Shown here: positions 1-11,183 of the stretch, in pieces | Layout: each line of letters starts with the position of its first letter | How positions within the stretch are numbered: the first letter of the stretch is position 1 | Translations under genes and position numbers: made by a program | Origin: Echinarachnius parma | Lineage: Eukaryota; Echinodermata; Echinoidea; Clypeasteroida; Echinarachniidae | Direction: 5' to 3' | Length of the DNA: 64,000 bases | Assembly: GCA_037951105.1 (NCBI GenBank) | Contig: JBAMJV010008132.1 | Location: forward strand, 1-64,000 | Notes under the pieces: model-generated | Database searches by the model: none | Told to the model about the DNA's origin: nothing | What the model saw: the letters and a program-made list of their open reading frames with translations, nothing else

Positions 1-663
1 AAAACTGCTTAGATATACAGTCAAACCTGTCTATAGTGACCACTCAAGGGACCGGCGAAAAGTGGTCGCTATAGACAGGTGGTCGCATTAGACAGGTTGG
101 CGCCATTTTAAATGTATGGTCGCATATATTGTGCCTATATGCACATATTAATTGGCATCTGTACACGCACGTGTCCATAGTTTAATTTAGTATTTGTTGC
201 ATGCATAACCACAACACAAATTGAAATGATATATTGGCATTATATTTTGAATTCTATCAAATGTTTGTACATGTAATATATTTTTAAGTGAAATTAAAAT
301 TGCAAAATGTGTCAATGTGTCATCGAAAAAAGCGCACGGATTATCAATGAGAAGAGTAAGAAACACGGGGTAAACACCCCGCCTCGGCGATTAAAATATT
401 TGTTAGATATTTGTCAATTCAGTGATGTTGAGTGAATGCCTTTGATTGACGCATTTCTGTATCATCATCAGGTACTGAAGGGCACGTATACTCTTTGTTA
501 ATGAGTCTGAAGCACAAGCGTCTGTCTGAAGTTCATTGTCATTTCAAAAATGCACTGACATGCTCAGAATTGGAGCCTTGAGCGACCAGAGGCGACCGAT
601 GCCTTGGTCGCTCACTAGCGCAATTTTTCTGGTCGCTATACACAGGTTTATACGTGCGTCGGG

Positions 664-860
664 ACCCACATGGGGGGCTTGGTACAAACAGTCACGTTCA
701 CGTCACGTTCACGTCACGTTCAGGTTCTGTACCTTTTGTGAAACAGGTCACCCAAATCTACGAACAGTCACGTTCACGTCACGTTCAGGTTCTGTACCTT
801 TTGTGAAACAGGTCACCCAAATCTACGAAGTGTAGGGTAACGTGACCCAACAATTTGTTG
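664..860 (+). repeat. Left arm of a subterminal inverted repeat (partner 2822-2960)
   Basis: This arm contains CACATGGGG, two copies of a block ending in GGTCACCCAAATCTACGAA, and GTGACCCAACAATTTGTTG. The partner at about 2822-2960 carries the same blocks in reverse complement, with one copy of the block instead of two. Short CACGTTCACGT repeats occur in both. It forms the second layer of the foldback structure inside the pogo-like element. Confidence 0.75.
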
Positions 861-1770
861 ACCTGCTATATGCAATCTACGAAAGCTCACGTAAATTGCC
901 GCTGGCGTTTTAAAAAAATAACGTAAATTGTCATTGAGAAGAGACTAATGGCAAAATAGCTGGTTCGGGGGAAGACTGTATAGATTATGTGAAATGAATG
1001 AAACAAAATGTACCATTCATAGGCGTACCCATGGGGGCGGGTAGGGGGGGGGGGGTGTACCCCAAAAATACTGTTTTGGCTGTTTTTAATTCACTCCAAA
1101 TATCTACAGCTAACCCCCCCCCCCCCCCCCACCCCCCCCCGCCCCCGCTCAAAGAAATTTGGCTGGCGAAATAACCCCCTCTCCTTTCCCTTTGAAAAAA
1201 AAAAAACATGTGTGCGGCCACTGCATGCTACCATTACTCAGTGTACTAATGATGCAGCTAATGCTAGTGAAACTAATACAATGGAATGTACCAATCTATA
1301 ATGTACAATTAAAATGTTAAAATTATATACTAAAGTGTCGTGTATGGTGTAAGGAAAAGCGCATACACTTATCAAAGGATGATAATGACACAACTAGACA
1401 AATGCATGCACACCCAGACACAATGGTAGTTAGTTATACCCTCCCATACATGCAAATTATACGTACACAAAAGACAAACATGTAATAAAAACAACAACAA
1501 ATGAAAGTCCCCCTTTATAAAAATAGCAAAATAATTGTAACGAATAGGTTTGAGCAAAATAACTTTCTACACGTATTGATTACTTGTGTGTGATAATAAA
1601 ATTCAGTGGTGTAGCGTGGTCGGACTGATTGGGGGGCAACAAAATCACTAGCGAACCCACGATTTTTTCAAGGGGGTTTTTGTCAAAAATGTGATGTTGG
1701 TCCAGGACCAGTCCAAAAATGTTGAACCGAGACCAGGACCAAGTAGTTGAAAAAAAAATCCTGTCATCGG

Positions 1771-1894
1771 CGGGGGGGGGGGGGGGGGGGGGGGGGGGGT
1801 GGGGGGTAGGCTTTAGTCGTAATATTTTTTCGAAGCCTAGACCAGGACCGGTTCCAACAGGACCAGGACCTAGCGGTTCATAAAATCATGTCAG

Positions 1895-1928
<34 letters not shown>
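1771..1928 (+). repeat. Pair of long poly-G tracts in a short duplicated segment
   Basis: Two nearly uninterrupted G runs of about 30-40 bases (1771-1809 and about 1895-1928) each follow a related sentence of the form ACCAGGACC…TGTCA(T/G)CGG. This suggests a short local duplication. Poly-C and poly-G runs also occur near 1043-1054 and 1114-1140. Run lengths at such tracts are unreliable in most assemblies. Confidence 0.7.
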
Positions 1929-1929
<1 letters not shown>

Positions 1930-1989
1930 AGTCGTAATCGCCGTGCCTTGCACAGGTACACGTTTCATTGCGTGCGTGCATATCGCATA

Positions 1990-2618
1990 ATAGTGATCTG
2001 ATGCGTCGCGACGATATCGACGAGATTCGAGAGCGAGCCGAGGCACAGTTTGACGACGCGGCGATCGAGTAAATTGCAGGCTAGGCGCCGGATATTTTCG
2101 ATGATATAAAGTGAGAATGTGAGTTTAGTTTGGTATATCATTATACTTTTCCAGCTGTTACGAGGACATTGCCATATGCCCAGCCCAAGGCTCGACACTG
2201 GCTATGGCCCAAAGCCTGGCAGGACTTCGTAATCAAGGCTATTATATGCACTAGATATCTGCCTTATCATTATTGACGGCAGCCAGTGAATTCCAGAGTG
2301 CAGTGGCAGTGCTAGCTTGCATGCTATTATGGCCGGTCTAGGCCCTAGCTAGGCCGGCTATGCAGTGGCAATCTTTGCACATGGCTCATGCAGCCATAGC
2401 CGTGTCGAGCCTTGGGCTTGGGCATATGGCAAGTCCTCGTAACAGCTAGAAAAGAATAATGATATACCAAACTATACTCACATTCTCACTTTGTATTATC
2501 GTCATCGAAAATATCCGGCGCCTAGCCTGCCAATTTACTCGATCGCCGCGTCGTCAAACTGTGCCTCGGCCTCGCTCTCGAATCTCGTCGATATCGTCGC
2601 GACGGATCAGATCACTTA
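1990..2618. repeat. Large imperfect palindrome (about 220-bp arms)
   Basis: The arm at 1990-2207 starts GTGATCTGATGCGTCGCGAC. It is matched in reverse complement at 2392-2618, ending GTCGCGACGGATCAGATCAC. Matching continues through TCGACGAGATTCGAGAGCGA, GCGATCGAGTAAATT and GCCATATGCCC. The 184-bp spacer (2208-2391) contains smaller palindromes such as CCTAGCTAGG. It may be a separate foldback MITE that landed in the pogo-like element. I could not define a clean target duplication. Confidence 0.8.
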
Positions 2619-3106
2619 CATAAAATTTTGTGTGCGCTGCGACAAATCCTTAAACACGCAATCCCCATAGCTTTTCCATCGCACAAAAAGGACAAGTTGT
2701 GTCGTCGAGAATATTCTGGATGACGTCATTACTAGTCTTAGTAACAAGCGCTTTCACTTTTACAAATAATGATTAAACACTCACGTCACGTTTTTGTAGA
2801 CGTGACGATTCGAGTTTTACCGGCATGGAAAACGACAAATTGTTGGGTCACTTTACCGTGACTGTTCGTAGATTTGGGTGACCTGTTTCACAAAAGGTAC
2901 AGAACCGTGAACGTGACGTGAACGTGACGTGAACGTGACTGGTTCGTACCAAGCCCACATGGGGTGGTCGCTGGTCGCGTTAGGCAGGTGGTCGCATTAC
3001 GCAGGTCGCTTACTTCCACACGATTTTTCAGGGGAGGACCGGAGAGCGGTCGTTATGAGCAGGTGATCGCTATAGACAGGTGGTCGCAATAGCAGGTTTG
3101 ACTGTA

Positions 3107-4093
3107 GTACATAGTGATAACACCCCGTTACACAAACAGACATTTTGTTTTTATCATACACAGACGTTTGTGAAGACAAGCTACACCGACTGCATAGCAA
3201 ATAATTAACTGATCTCGCCCCAGAAGGTCGAATACAATGCACATTATAATACGTGGTGCATTATTACGATTATAGCGCAGTTAATTTTCTTAAAATCAAG
3301 CATTTCAACATCCACGCTGAAAACTTCCGAAACGGTTAACCTTTCTTTATCGATACAGGAATTCACTGAATGGTTTCCTCTTACAACATACTCAGATCTT
3401 TGTATATAACAGAACAAGAAAGTGTTTAGTGTACTTTTGATATCTTCGGCTTAGATCACTGTCATAAGATTAAGGAACACACTTGCGTTAAATAACAATA
3501 ATTTAGATTCATACTTAGATTAATGCCGATTCACACTGTCTAGAACCTAATGAAATTCATCTGAATTAGCTCTTTTCTCAGTGACGGGTCACATTTACTT
3601 TCTATTCATTTTTTATATTTGTATTTGTCCCTAATCTTAGAAAAAGATAAAATTATACCTGCTCCTAGATTACTTGGTCGGGAAACGATGAGAGGACGAA
3701 TTTGGTCACAATTGTAAACGATGGCCGAGTGTGGAATTGTTATCTCTATGGGATGATCAAACTGGAGACCAGGCGACCTGCTTTCACAACAAATACCATA
3801 GCAAGCCAAAGACTCGTGACTTGAAATATCGACCCTTGAAGCATCGGTCACCGTCTTCACTGTGATTTCATGTGACGTCCTCTCTTCACTGCACCAGGTG
3901 GAATTGTGACGGTAACGTTTAGTTCTTCCAGGTGTATATCCTTTCCGACATCAGTGACGGTATGACGTGCATGTCGGGTACAAGCTACATAACACGTTTG
4001 CGGGAAACAAGGATTGATATATAAATATATTTAAAAATAAGATTTTAAAAACGTATAGCATGCAATTATTCTTACGAGAAAACCACGCTATAG
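3107..4093. other. No gene or repeat recognised
   Basis: This AT-rich stretch has only short spurious reading frames. I see no splice-bounded coding segment and no repeat. It lies downstream of the terminal ankyrin exon on the minus strand and is probably intergenic. Confidence 0.5.
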
Positions 4094-4097
4094 TTAA

Positions 4098-4626
4098 AGG
4101 GGTAGTACAGTTTTGGTAAGGCTGAACTTTAGTAACGAAAACCTGCACAGTAACATTACAAACTAATAGTTACAACTCCACCATGCTCGAAAGGTATACA
4201 AAATTACAAAAGACTAAGTAAAAAGCTGTTATCATTCAAAAAAAGCCATTCAAACTCAAGAGGGCGCTCTCTAAAAAGCATTGGTTTCAACCATTTTTCA
4301 TACAAAATTATGCATGTGATTGTTTTCTTAAAAATAATGATTAATAGAGAGATCATCAACAACTATCTAAAAACCACTTTGAAAATTCTTGAAAAAAGTG
4401 TCAACTGTATTTCTTTCAATTTTTTTTTTTAAATCATCGAATAAATTTGGGGCCCAAATTTATTACGATCGGATATATTTATTGATATTTCAGCCATTTC
4501 TGACCCGATTTTGACCAAATAAAGTTTATTCTGCCATTAAAATTGCATGTTCTTTCAAATTCGACACTCAGTTTTTCATTACTTCACAAAAAATTGTGTT
4601 GTGTCTACCAAAACTGAACTACCCCT
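4098..4626. mobile_element. piggyBac-like MITE, family A (TTAA target)
   Basis: Terminal inverted repeats AGGGGTAGTACAGTTTTGGT and their inverse (ACCAAAACTGAACTACCCCT) lie directly inside duplicated TTAA tetranucleotides (4094-4097 and 4627-4630). TTAA duplication is the signature of piggyBac-type transposition. At 529 bp without coding capacity it is a MITE. A second copy of the family, truncated on its right side, lies at 58329-58610. Confidence 0.85.
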
Positions 4627-4853
4627 TTAAATGGCATCGTTGTACGTATCACTCTGTCATTGCAATAATACATATAAGTTTACCAGTATGGATTGGTATG
4701 ATTATAACAAAGGTTTATGATTCATATGACTTCAGGATATATTGATGGCATAAACTATCAATAATATTTTATACAAAATTATTGCAGTGTGTATCCGTTG
4801 ACCAGGCTAATAATGATCGTGTAAAGCGCTATGATCCCCACGGGAATAGCGCG

Positions 4854-5844
4854 TTATATATATACTCGGCAAAAAAAGAAACTGGACCCTTGTATAAGTT
4901 GAAATATTTCATATTGATGTACAATAAAGTGTACATTATCATATATCAAATTAAAGGGAATTTAGTCCTCTACATGCAGGGTATAAATTAAAGGTGTATT
5001 CGTTCATGCATGAAATGCCATGGTCAATTAACAATAGCAAGGTCTATTTTTAAAAAATAGCAAAAACAATGAAGGATCACACCATTCGACTGAAATGATA
5101 AGCGTTTCGCTTAAAACAAGATATGCGGGGCAAGTAAATTATGACATTATTTAACTTTATTGTTATGAACAAACTCTAAAAATACAATTTTTTTGATAAA
5201 ACAGGGCCAGGTTATGAGAGCATCATCATAATGGTCTGTATTAGAGGCATGAATCTTGTCTGTTTCATGTGTCCCCTGCAATTACCTAGAGAAATGTCAT
5301 GTTAAAGACTGCCCAACTGTTTGACCAAGGGTGACATCAGGTTTTGAAGATCTTTGTTTGGACTACGGTAGGATTCTTGAAAAGAATTTATACCATTTTT
5401 CATGCTGAAATAAGGGCACAAACTGTGGTTTCGACTAATAAAGCTTAGCCATGCAATTTCCCATTTTGTTACTTTTGGATGAAAATAAAACCTATAACGT
5501 TCACAATTTGTCTTTATTTTTATTGAGATGAAGATAGAAAAGGTCACATTTGTAATTAAAAATTATGCCATGTCATGAATATAGCGTTTTAGATTATGCT
5601 TATCAAAATGTATATGGTTGAGTGGATGTTCCATTTTTGCTATTTTTGAAAACAGACCTTGCTGTGGTTAATTGGCCGTGACAAGTCATGCATGAATGAT
5701 TTCATCTGGAGTTCGTGCCAATATTGAAGAGGGTCGATTTTTCCTTAATTTGATATACAATATCATATATTTTTATAGTAAATTAATATGAAATATTTGG
5801 TCTTAAACAAGTGTCCAGTTTCTTTTTTTGCGGAGTATATATAA
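4854..5844. mobile_element. Foldback element with about 265-bp inverted arms
   Basis: The left end TATATACTCGGCAAAAAAAG is matched by the inverse of the right end (CTTTTTTTGCGGAGTATATA). The arms (about 4854-5120 and 5579-5844) continue with matches such as AAATATTTCATATT, TCATGCATGA, AAGGTCT and ATAGCAAAAA. The spacer of about 460 bp shows no coding capacity. The superfamily is unknown to me. The ends sit in a TATATA context, so a target duplication cannot be read unambiguously. Confidence 0.75.
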
Positions 5845-7618
5845 CCGTTAATATTATTATTATGTACTCATGTTACGACGTTCGAATTTAAAATTTAACT
5901 TGTATTCGAAAACATAAACCTAGTACGGATCTTATGGTTTTTATTGCAATTCGTGACACATTCCATCGTTGGCAGCAACAAGTATGGCGAGGTCAATTTG
6001 AAGATAATGATAATTATAACAATTTTCTCCTGGTAATGTGCTTTAATCAACATGTAATTGTTTTCAATAATTATGTAGTTGGAAAGGTCCATACAGTACT
6101 TCTACAGTAATAGCCCGAACAATAATTATGGCGCTAGCCTTTAACCATATCTGGAAAGCTTTGAAGTATTGTGACTAAACAATTTTGTTTTCTCACCTCG
6201 TATTTCCTCTATAAGTGGCTTCTTTCCTAGATATGGGTCACATTTAGGTTTTACATGGTGCTACATTTACGAAAGAAATTAAATTGCCTTAGTAAATGTA
6301 ATTGCAATAGTTAAAATGCCTTACCTTTGTACTTCGGAGTTACACTTCTAGAGGCAGTCCTAAATGTGATAGGAACGTGTAAATATAGTCTGGAATGAAA
6401 TCTCAATTAACGTTAACAATATACTTATTCCAATTTCCACCTTCATAGGTGAAAAATATTTGTCATTTATAGCCCACGTTTACGTAAAGAGAGGTATATG
6501 TCATTCAATTTCTACTTGATGAGCTCATACAATAACAAAGCTAATCTTTCCTGTTAATACCCCCAAAATACACAACATGACATAAAACAAGATAGTCTAG
6601 TGAGCGTCATATTCTTTATAATGTGCACATTTATAAATTCCATTCAAATTCCAATGTTAAAATAACAATCAAGAATCAAGCCCGATATCGTATGTTTATC
6701 AGTCAAGTCTTTGTTTAATTGGAAACAGCAACGGATTTTCATATAGGTGACCTAACCCAAACCCAATGAAGAACAGCCATTAGCGGTAAAAAGGTAATGA
6801 TACACATATTATCAAACATGCCCGTCTCATCTCGGCTATAACTTTTTCAAATGCATCAGTATTCCCAAATATTTTGTTTCATATTCTGAAAGAGTATGAA
6901 ACGTAGATATTAGTTTATGCCTAACTTTGGCCAATTTGATTTTTCGAAGTCATCATATTGCACGATAAAGTAAGAACAAAGTTCAACCTTCAATTTTGAC
7001 CTGTTCCCGTGCTCAAAACGTAAAATAAAATCGAATAAAATGATTATCCAGCCAAAACTCAGCTTTACCATCATCAAATCTAGAGCAAAATTCACCAAAC
7101 AAAAGCTCAGTGCGATATGGTTGAAAAAGGATGTCAAGTGCACACAGATTTTTCAGACATTTCGATGGATTTAAGACCTTCTTCACCCCCACATTTCGAT
7201 TTAAGTTGTATGTTAGCAATACATATTGTGACCCTATTTTGTATATATCATTGTATTGTTTACTTTGCTATTTTTCTGGGGGGGGGGGGGGATACAAAAT
7301 CAATTTGTATAATAATGGGATCAACTTAACCAATCGGTACGTATCGCTTTATTCGTCCAAGTGACGATTTTAAGTCTATCTTACTCTTTATAATGCTTAT
7401 ACAAAATGCCCAAGGTTGCAAAGGTGGTTTCTATAGAAACCATTTATGATTACAACTATTTTGGAATTATGAACGTCTCCAGGTATAATGCACGCCATAT
7501 ACGACCGTCTACAGGACTAATATGAATAAAAGCAAACTTACACACGGAAGCCTAACAACCTAAACACATTGCAATTCACAGTAAGCATGCATTGATAATG
7601 TCATAGTCTTGTTATGCT
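5845..7618. other. No gene recognised; intergenic, downstream of the ankyrin terminal exon
   Basis: The stretch is AT-rich with only short reading frames of random character. A poly-G run sits at about 7279-7291. Any 3' untranslated region and polyadenylation site of the minus-strand ankyrin gene should lie here, below 7619. I could not choose one among several AT-rich candidates. Confidence 0.5.
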
Positions 7619-7780
7619 CTACCTCGAGTTTATCATGCGCCTGACGGTTTCGTCTTTGGTAAACTGGATAGGAAGGTTCCCTTCTTTGTCTGGGATATCA
7701 AGTCTAGCGCCATTCTCCAAGAGGTAGCAGACCAAAGCTTTATCTGATGATAAGGTGCGTCTGTAGATGCCTTCGGACGT
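7619..7780 (-). CDS. Terminal coding exon of the giant ankyrin-repeat gene
   Basis: On the minus strand an acceptor (TATTTGTAG) is followed at 7780 by 53 codons and a TAG stop at 7621-7619. The peptide starts TSEGIYRRTLSSDK and contains KALVCYLLENGARLDIPDK and EGNLPIQF, which read as a last, degenerate ankyrin repeat capping the array. The exon starts in phase 0, and the donor at 35625 also leaves phase 0, so the two join without changing frame. No other terminal exon candidate was seen nearer. The 27.8-kb intron between them is explained by the insertion at 9001-35589. The exon assignment rests on splice signals, phase and ankyrin-like residues, not on transcript data. Confidence 0.75.
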   Translation of the reverse strand, partial: TSEGIYRRTLSSDKALVCYLLENGARLDIPDKEGNLPIQFTKDETVRRMINSR

Positions 7781-7854
7781 CTACAAATAGGTATTATATG
7801 CAATGGGGTATTAGCATAATCAGTACGTTGTTATAAAGTTAAACACATGTTATA

Positions 7855-8357
7855 CAGGGTGGCCCCAAAAAACCGGAACGGGGCATTTTCCAAAATAACG
7901 TAACACAATTATTATGTCCATCGGATAGGGTGTCTTTTCCAATGAAAAACGATACCAAGAACATTCATTTTGGTTAAGTAGTTTTTGTTTTAGGGCGCTG
8001 TGAGTGACACCATGTCAGGTTCCCATTTTTGTCAATTTTTACCAAGTCAGTGCCCGATAATTTTCACTTACGGCCCGTTATAGCGGAGCAGTACGCGCGC
8101 CATTGTTAGTGTGCATTCAGCTGTAAAACGAAAGAATGGGCACAATTGTCCGAAGCTATAACGGGCAGTAAGTGCGAATTATCGGGCAATGACTTGGTAA
8201 AAATTGACACAAATGGGAACCTGACATGGTGTCACTCAGAGCGCCCTAAAAACATAAACTACATGACCAAAAGGACTATTCTTGGTATCGTTTTTCATTG
8301 GAAAAGACACCCAATCCGATGGACATGTGCCTCGTTCCGTTTTTTTGGGCCACCCTG
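7855..8357. mobile_element. Mariner-like palindromic MITE
   Basis: The ends CAGGGTGGCCC and GGGCCACCCTG are flanked by TA on both sides (7853-7854 and 8358-8359). The element is palindromic over most of its length. ACATGTCAGG/TTTTTACCAAGTCA on the left reappears in inverse as TGACTTGGTAAAAA and CCTGACATGG on the right, leaving only a short central spacer near 8100-8145. The CAGGGTGGCC-type terminus and TA target fit Tc1/mariner. No transposase is encoded. It lies in the last intron of the ankyrin gene. Confidence 0.82.
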
Positions 8358-8363
8358 TATAGG

Positions 8364-8806
8364 CTTTCTCGGCCAATTTCGTAAGCTTCTCATTCGTTTT
8401 GATAAGCGTGTCATTCAATTTCGCAAAATTGAGCTGAAGGCTTGCAATTGTGGTTCAAAATTGCATTTTACTCATACGATTTAGCTCTTTGGTCAAGTGA
8501 TTTACCACGTTTAGCATTCAATAAAAAATAAAAACACGCTATTTTCATTCAATTTCGCCAACGGATTTCAAAGAAGGCGGTATAACGTAATCACAAATTT
8601 TCTCGCTTTAAATTGAATGACAATTTTATGAAATAGAAACACGTTTTAAATCGAATGCAAACAAAATGTTTTCGAACGATCGTTATATAAATTCGAATGC
8701 TAAAAACGAATTTGAACTGCAAAATACAGCTGTGGTGACAAAATCGGCGAACTTTAATGCACACAAAATGAATTCGTGTGGCCAACTTACGAAATTGACC
8801 GATAAA
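8364..8806. mobile_element. Possible small inverted-repeat element
   Basis: GGCCAATTTCGTAAG near 8370 is matched in inverse by CTTACGAAATTGACC near 8787. The interior repeats ATTCAATTTCGC-like words in both orientations. The ends are imperfect and I could not define a target duplication, so this may be chance similarity in AT-rich intron sequence. Confidence 0.3.
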
Positions 8807-8988
8807 TCCTATATTAAGATATCTATGTTATACAAGCATGAGTGTACAACAATCAACAAATAATGCCTCAGATGATGTCAACTAATAATCTTGCATCATC
8901 ATACTACCCTATATCATAGTATAGGCATCGATAGAGCGGCCACTAGCTAGTCCGCTAGGTATCGAAACGTTACTTCATTCGTTCAAGC

Positions 8989-9000
8989 ATGATTAACATT
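8989..9000 (+). repeat. 12-bp direct repeat, left flank of the composite insertion
   Basis: ATGATTAACATT here is identical and in the same orientation to 35590-35601. Immediately inside, the left boundary starts within the 464-bp unit (GGAAATAATATCGC…). The right boundary ends within the same unit in inverse orientation. It is read as a target-site duplication of the 26.6-kb insertion. Confidence 0.7.
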
Positions 9001-9107
9001 GGAAATAATATCGCTAGTGATATTCGTTTGTCTCGCAATGTATGGTCAAACTAGGAATCTTAACGATCATGACGTTTCGTGTGCCGCTGCAACACTTTGT
9101 CAAATGA
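9001..9107 (+). repeat. Partial 464-bp unit (left boundary)
   Basis: It matches the last 107 bp of the unit up to the retrotransposon target (…CACTTTGTCAAATGA). It is truncated at its outer side relative to the right-hand boundary copy, which extends about 40 bp further. Confidence 0.85.
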
Positions 9108-9202
9108 GTTAGTTAGTTAGTTTTTTGTTTAAATGGCGACTCAGTCAAAATTGACTATTTACGCCATGTCTATATAATTGGCCGAAGGCCAAACATATAC
9201 AA

Positions 9203-9335
9203 TGGGCAAGGCGTTTGGCACCTGGCTAGTGCGAATGCACTAGTTCGCGGAGGCCACGAAAAACCCCCATCGTGATGGGGGAAACGTGGTTGCGTCCGTG
9301 GATGCCAAACGAGGGCGCACTCCCTGTCTCCTTGT
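9203..9335 (-). other. Conserved branched RNA structure in the 3' region, copy 1
   Basis: On the sense strand CGTTTGGCA pairs with TGCCAAACG to close a multibranch fold. Inside are an ACCACG/CGTGG arm capped by CCCCATCACGATGGGG and a hairpin ACTAGTGCATTCGCACTAGT. The same fold occurs at 35219-35350 and, with compensatory changes, at 21149-21272. It lies just upstream of the 3' end, where non-LTR reverse transcriptases usually recognise their RNA. Confidence 0.7.
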
Positions 9336-9952
9336 AAAAAAAAAAAAAAATAATAATAATAATAATAATTTAAGTATTAATCTTTATAATCATTCCCACC
9401 TACGGTTATAAATATGTGCGCACCCGCGCTCACACAAATAAACGCATGCAAACATATATAATAGCCAAAGGAGCTATCATTTATTTTATTTTTTTTATTA
9501 TAATGCATATATAAATTTATATATCTTTTATAATATATTATGTATATTATGACCACTATCATCGACAGAATGTACGCACCCGCGTCCGATCTGAGGACAA
9601 TATTTTATTTTATTATATATATTATGTATTTGTGTGTATATGGTATGCGCCCCCGCGCATTTCACCGAAACAAATTCATATATATATCAAAATCTTGGCT
9701 ATAAAACATATGTGCACCCCCGCGCACAGGCATGTGTATTTATATCTATACTACAAGTTTACAGAGTATGTGTCTATATCTCATTTATAAAGTGTCTGTG
9801 CACCCCCGCGCACTTATATATATAATCTATACTACATATTTACAGAGATTGAATGCCTTCTGGAGTAGCATCATCAATCCGGACGCACCCGCGCTCGGTC
9901 TGACGAGAAACTACTCTATAAGCAACTATTACTATGTATGTACAGGGAAACC

Positions 9953-10048
9953 CCGTTATAACAAGCTCGCTTATAACGAGGTACCGTTTATAACGAGGAG
10001 AATCTGTTTTGGCCTGATTATAACTGTGTGTTATCCGGGGTTTCCCTG
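9953..10048. mobile_element. 96-bp pogo-like MITE inside the 3' region of copy 1
   Basis: The termini CAGGGAAACCCC and GGGGTTTCCCTG have TA on each side (9951-9952, 10049-10050) and GTTATAACGA words inside. The equivalent position in copy 2 (about 33485-33576) has the same MITE but lacks about 14 bp of one terminus. The insertion therefore preceded the split of the two copies. Confidence 0.8.
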
Positions 10049-11183
10049 TATTTAAATCTCATCTATAAATAATGTGTGCACCCCCGCGCACTAAAACATA
10101 TATTTATAACTTAACTATACACTAACCAACAAAGTGTATACCTTCTAGGACATTATTAGTACGGACGCACCCGCGCTCGGCCTAATGTCATCCTATTTTA
10201 TTCACAATTATTATATTATATATATATATAATTTGTTTTTTCCCTTTTCTTTTCCCCCTATAAGTAATTTGTGGATCCCCGCACAATAACTAAAATAGTA
10301 TCATATTATGCATATAAGATATTCAATATAAAATGAATATCTACAGGTACCTATGAACATACATTTTCAATCAAATTGTATGCCTTCTTATGGCATGATC
10401 ATCATGACTATAGTATTTATATATAACAATATATGTATATCTATATTACATTTAAATAGCTCGTGAGCCTTCTAGAGTAGTATCATCACACCGGACGCAC
10501 CCGCGCTCGGTCTGACAAGAGGCTACTCTATCTACAACTATATGTATCTCTGTATTTTTATCTATAATATACATTTATAAAGGTGTATGCCTTCTAAATC
10601 ATTATTAGTACGGACGCACCCGCGTTCGGCCTAATAAAAATCTGATGACAGTTGTATATATCAATATCAATATATATATATATATATTTTGTTTATATTA
10701 ATTATAATATTGTACACGTACACTATCTATATATACAAATAAACCACATGTGCTCTTTTTACAGTCAGAGCGTACTACAGCTTGTGTATACTACTATATA
10801 GTGAACATATTATCATCAGATTAAACGCACCCGCGCTCGGTCTGAGATAAATGTAATTTATTGACAACTATTAAATATAAATGTATCTATAATAATATAT
10901 TTAATTTATTACAATTTTTAACTAGTGGATGAACGCAATTGCGTTCAACTAAATGTAAGTACAATAATATTGTTATTACACTTCTTGTCAGCAGAATGCA
11001 CGCACCCGCGCCCAATCTGAGGACAATATATATATAATATATATGTATTTGTATTAATTATGATATTGTACACCTGCACATTCCATATATACAAAGAAAC
11101 GCATGTGCTCTTTTACAGTCACAGACGAATCTTGTCTATGAATATTTGAAAAGTTTACTTTAAAGATTTAAGGATCGCTCCTT

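Larger units (their letters stand above)
18..3104. mobile_element. Non-autonomous pogo/Tigger-like DNA transposon
   Basis: The left end reads CAGTCAAACCTGTCTATAGT and the right end is its imperfect inverse (…AGCAGGTTTGACTG). Both are flanked by TA (16-17 and 3105-3106), the duplication used by Tc1/mariner/pogo transposases. Further copies of the motif GTCGCTATAGACAGGTGGTC lie just inside both ends. The terminal sequence and TA target match the pogo/Tigger style as I know it. No transposase reading frame is visible in the 3.1 kb, so it would depend on a helper. The interior holds two more nested inverted repeats, listed separately. Confidence 0.8.

Noticed and set aside
18..3104. Autonomous pogo transposase
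   Set aside because: No frame with a DDE/D-type or HTH domain is visible on either strand; the interior is palindromic repeats and poly-G.
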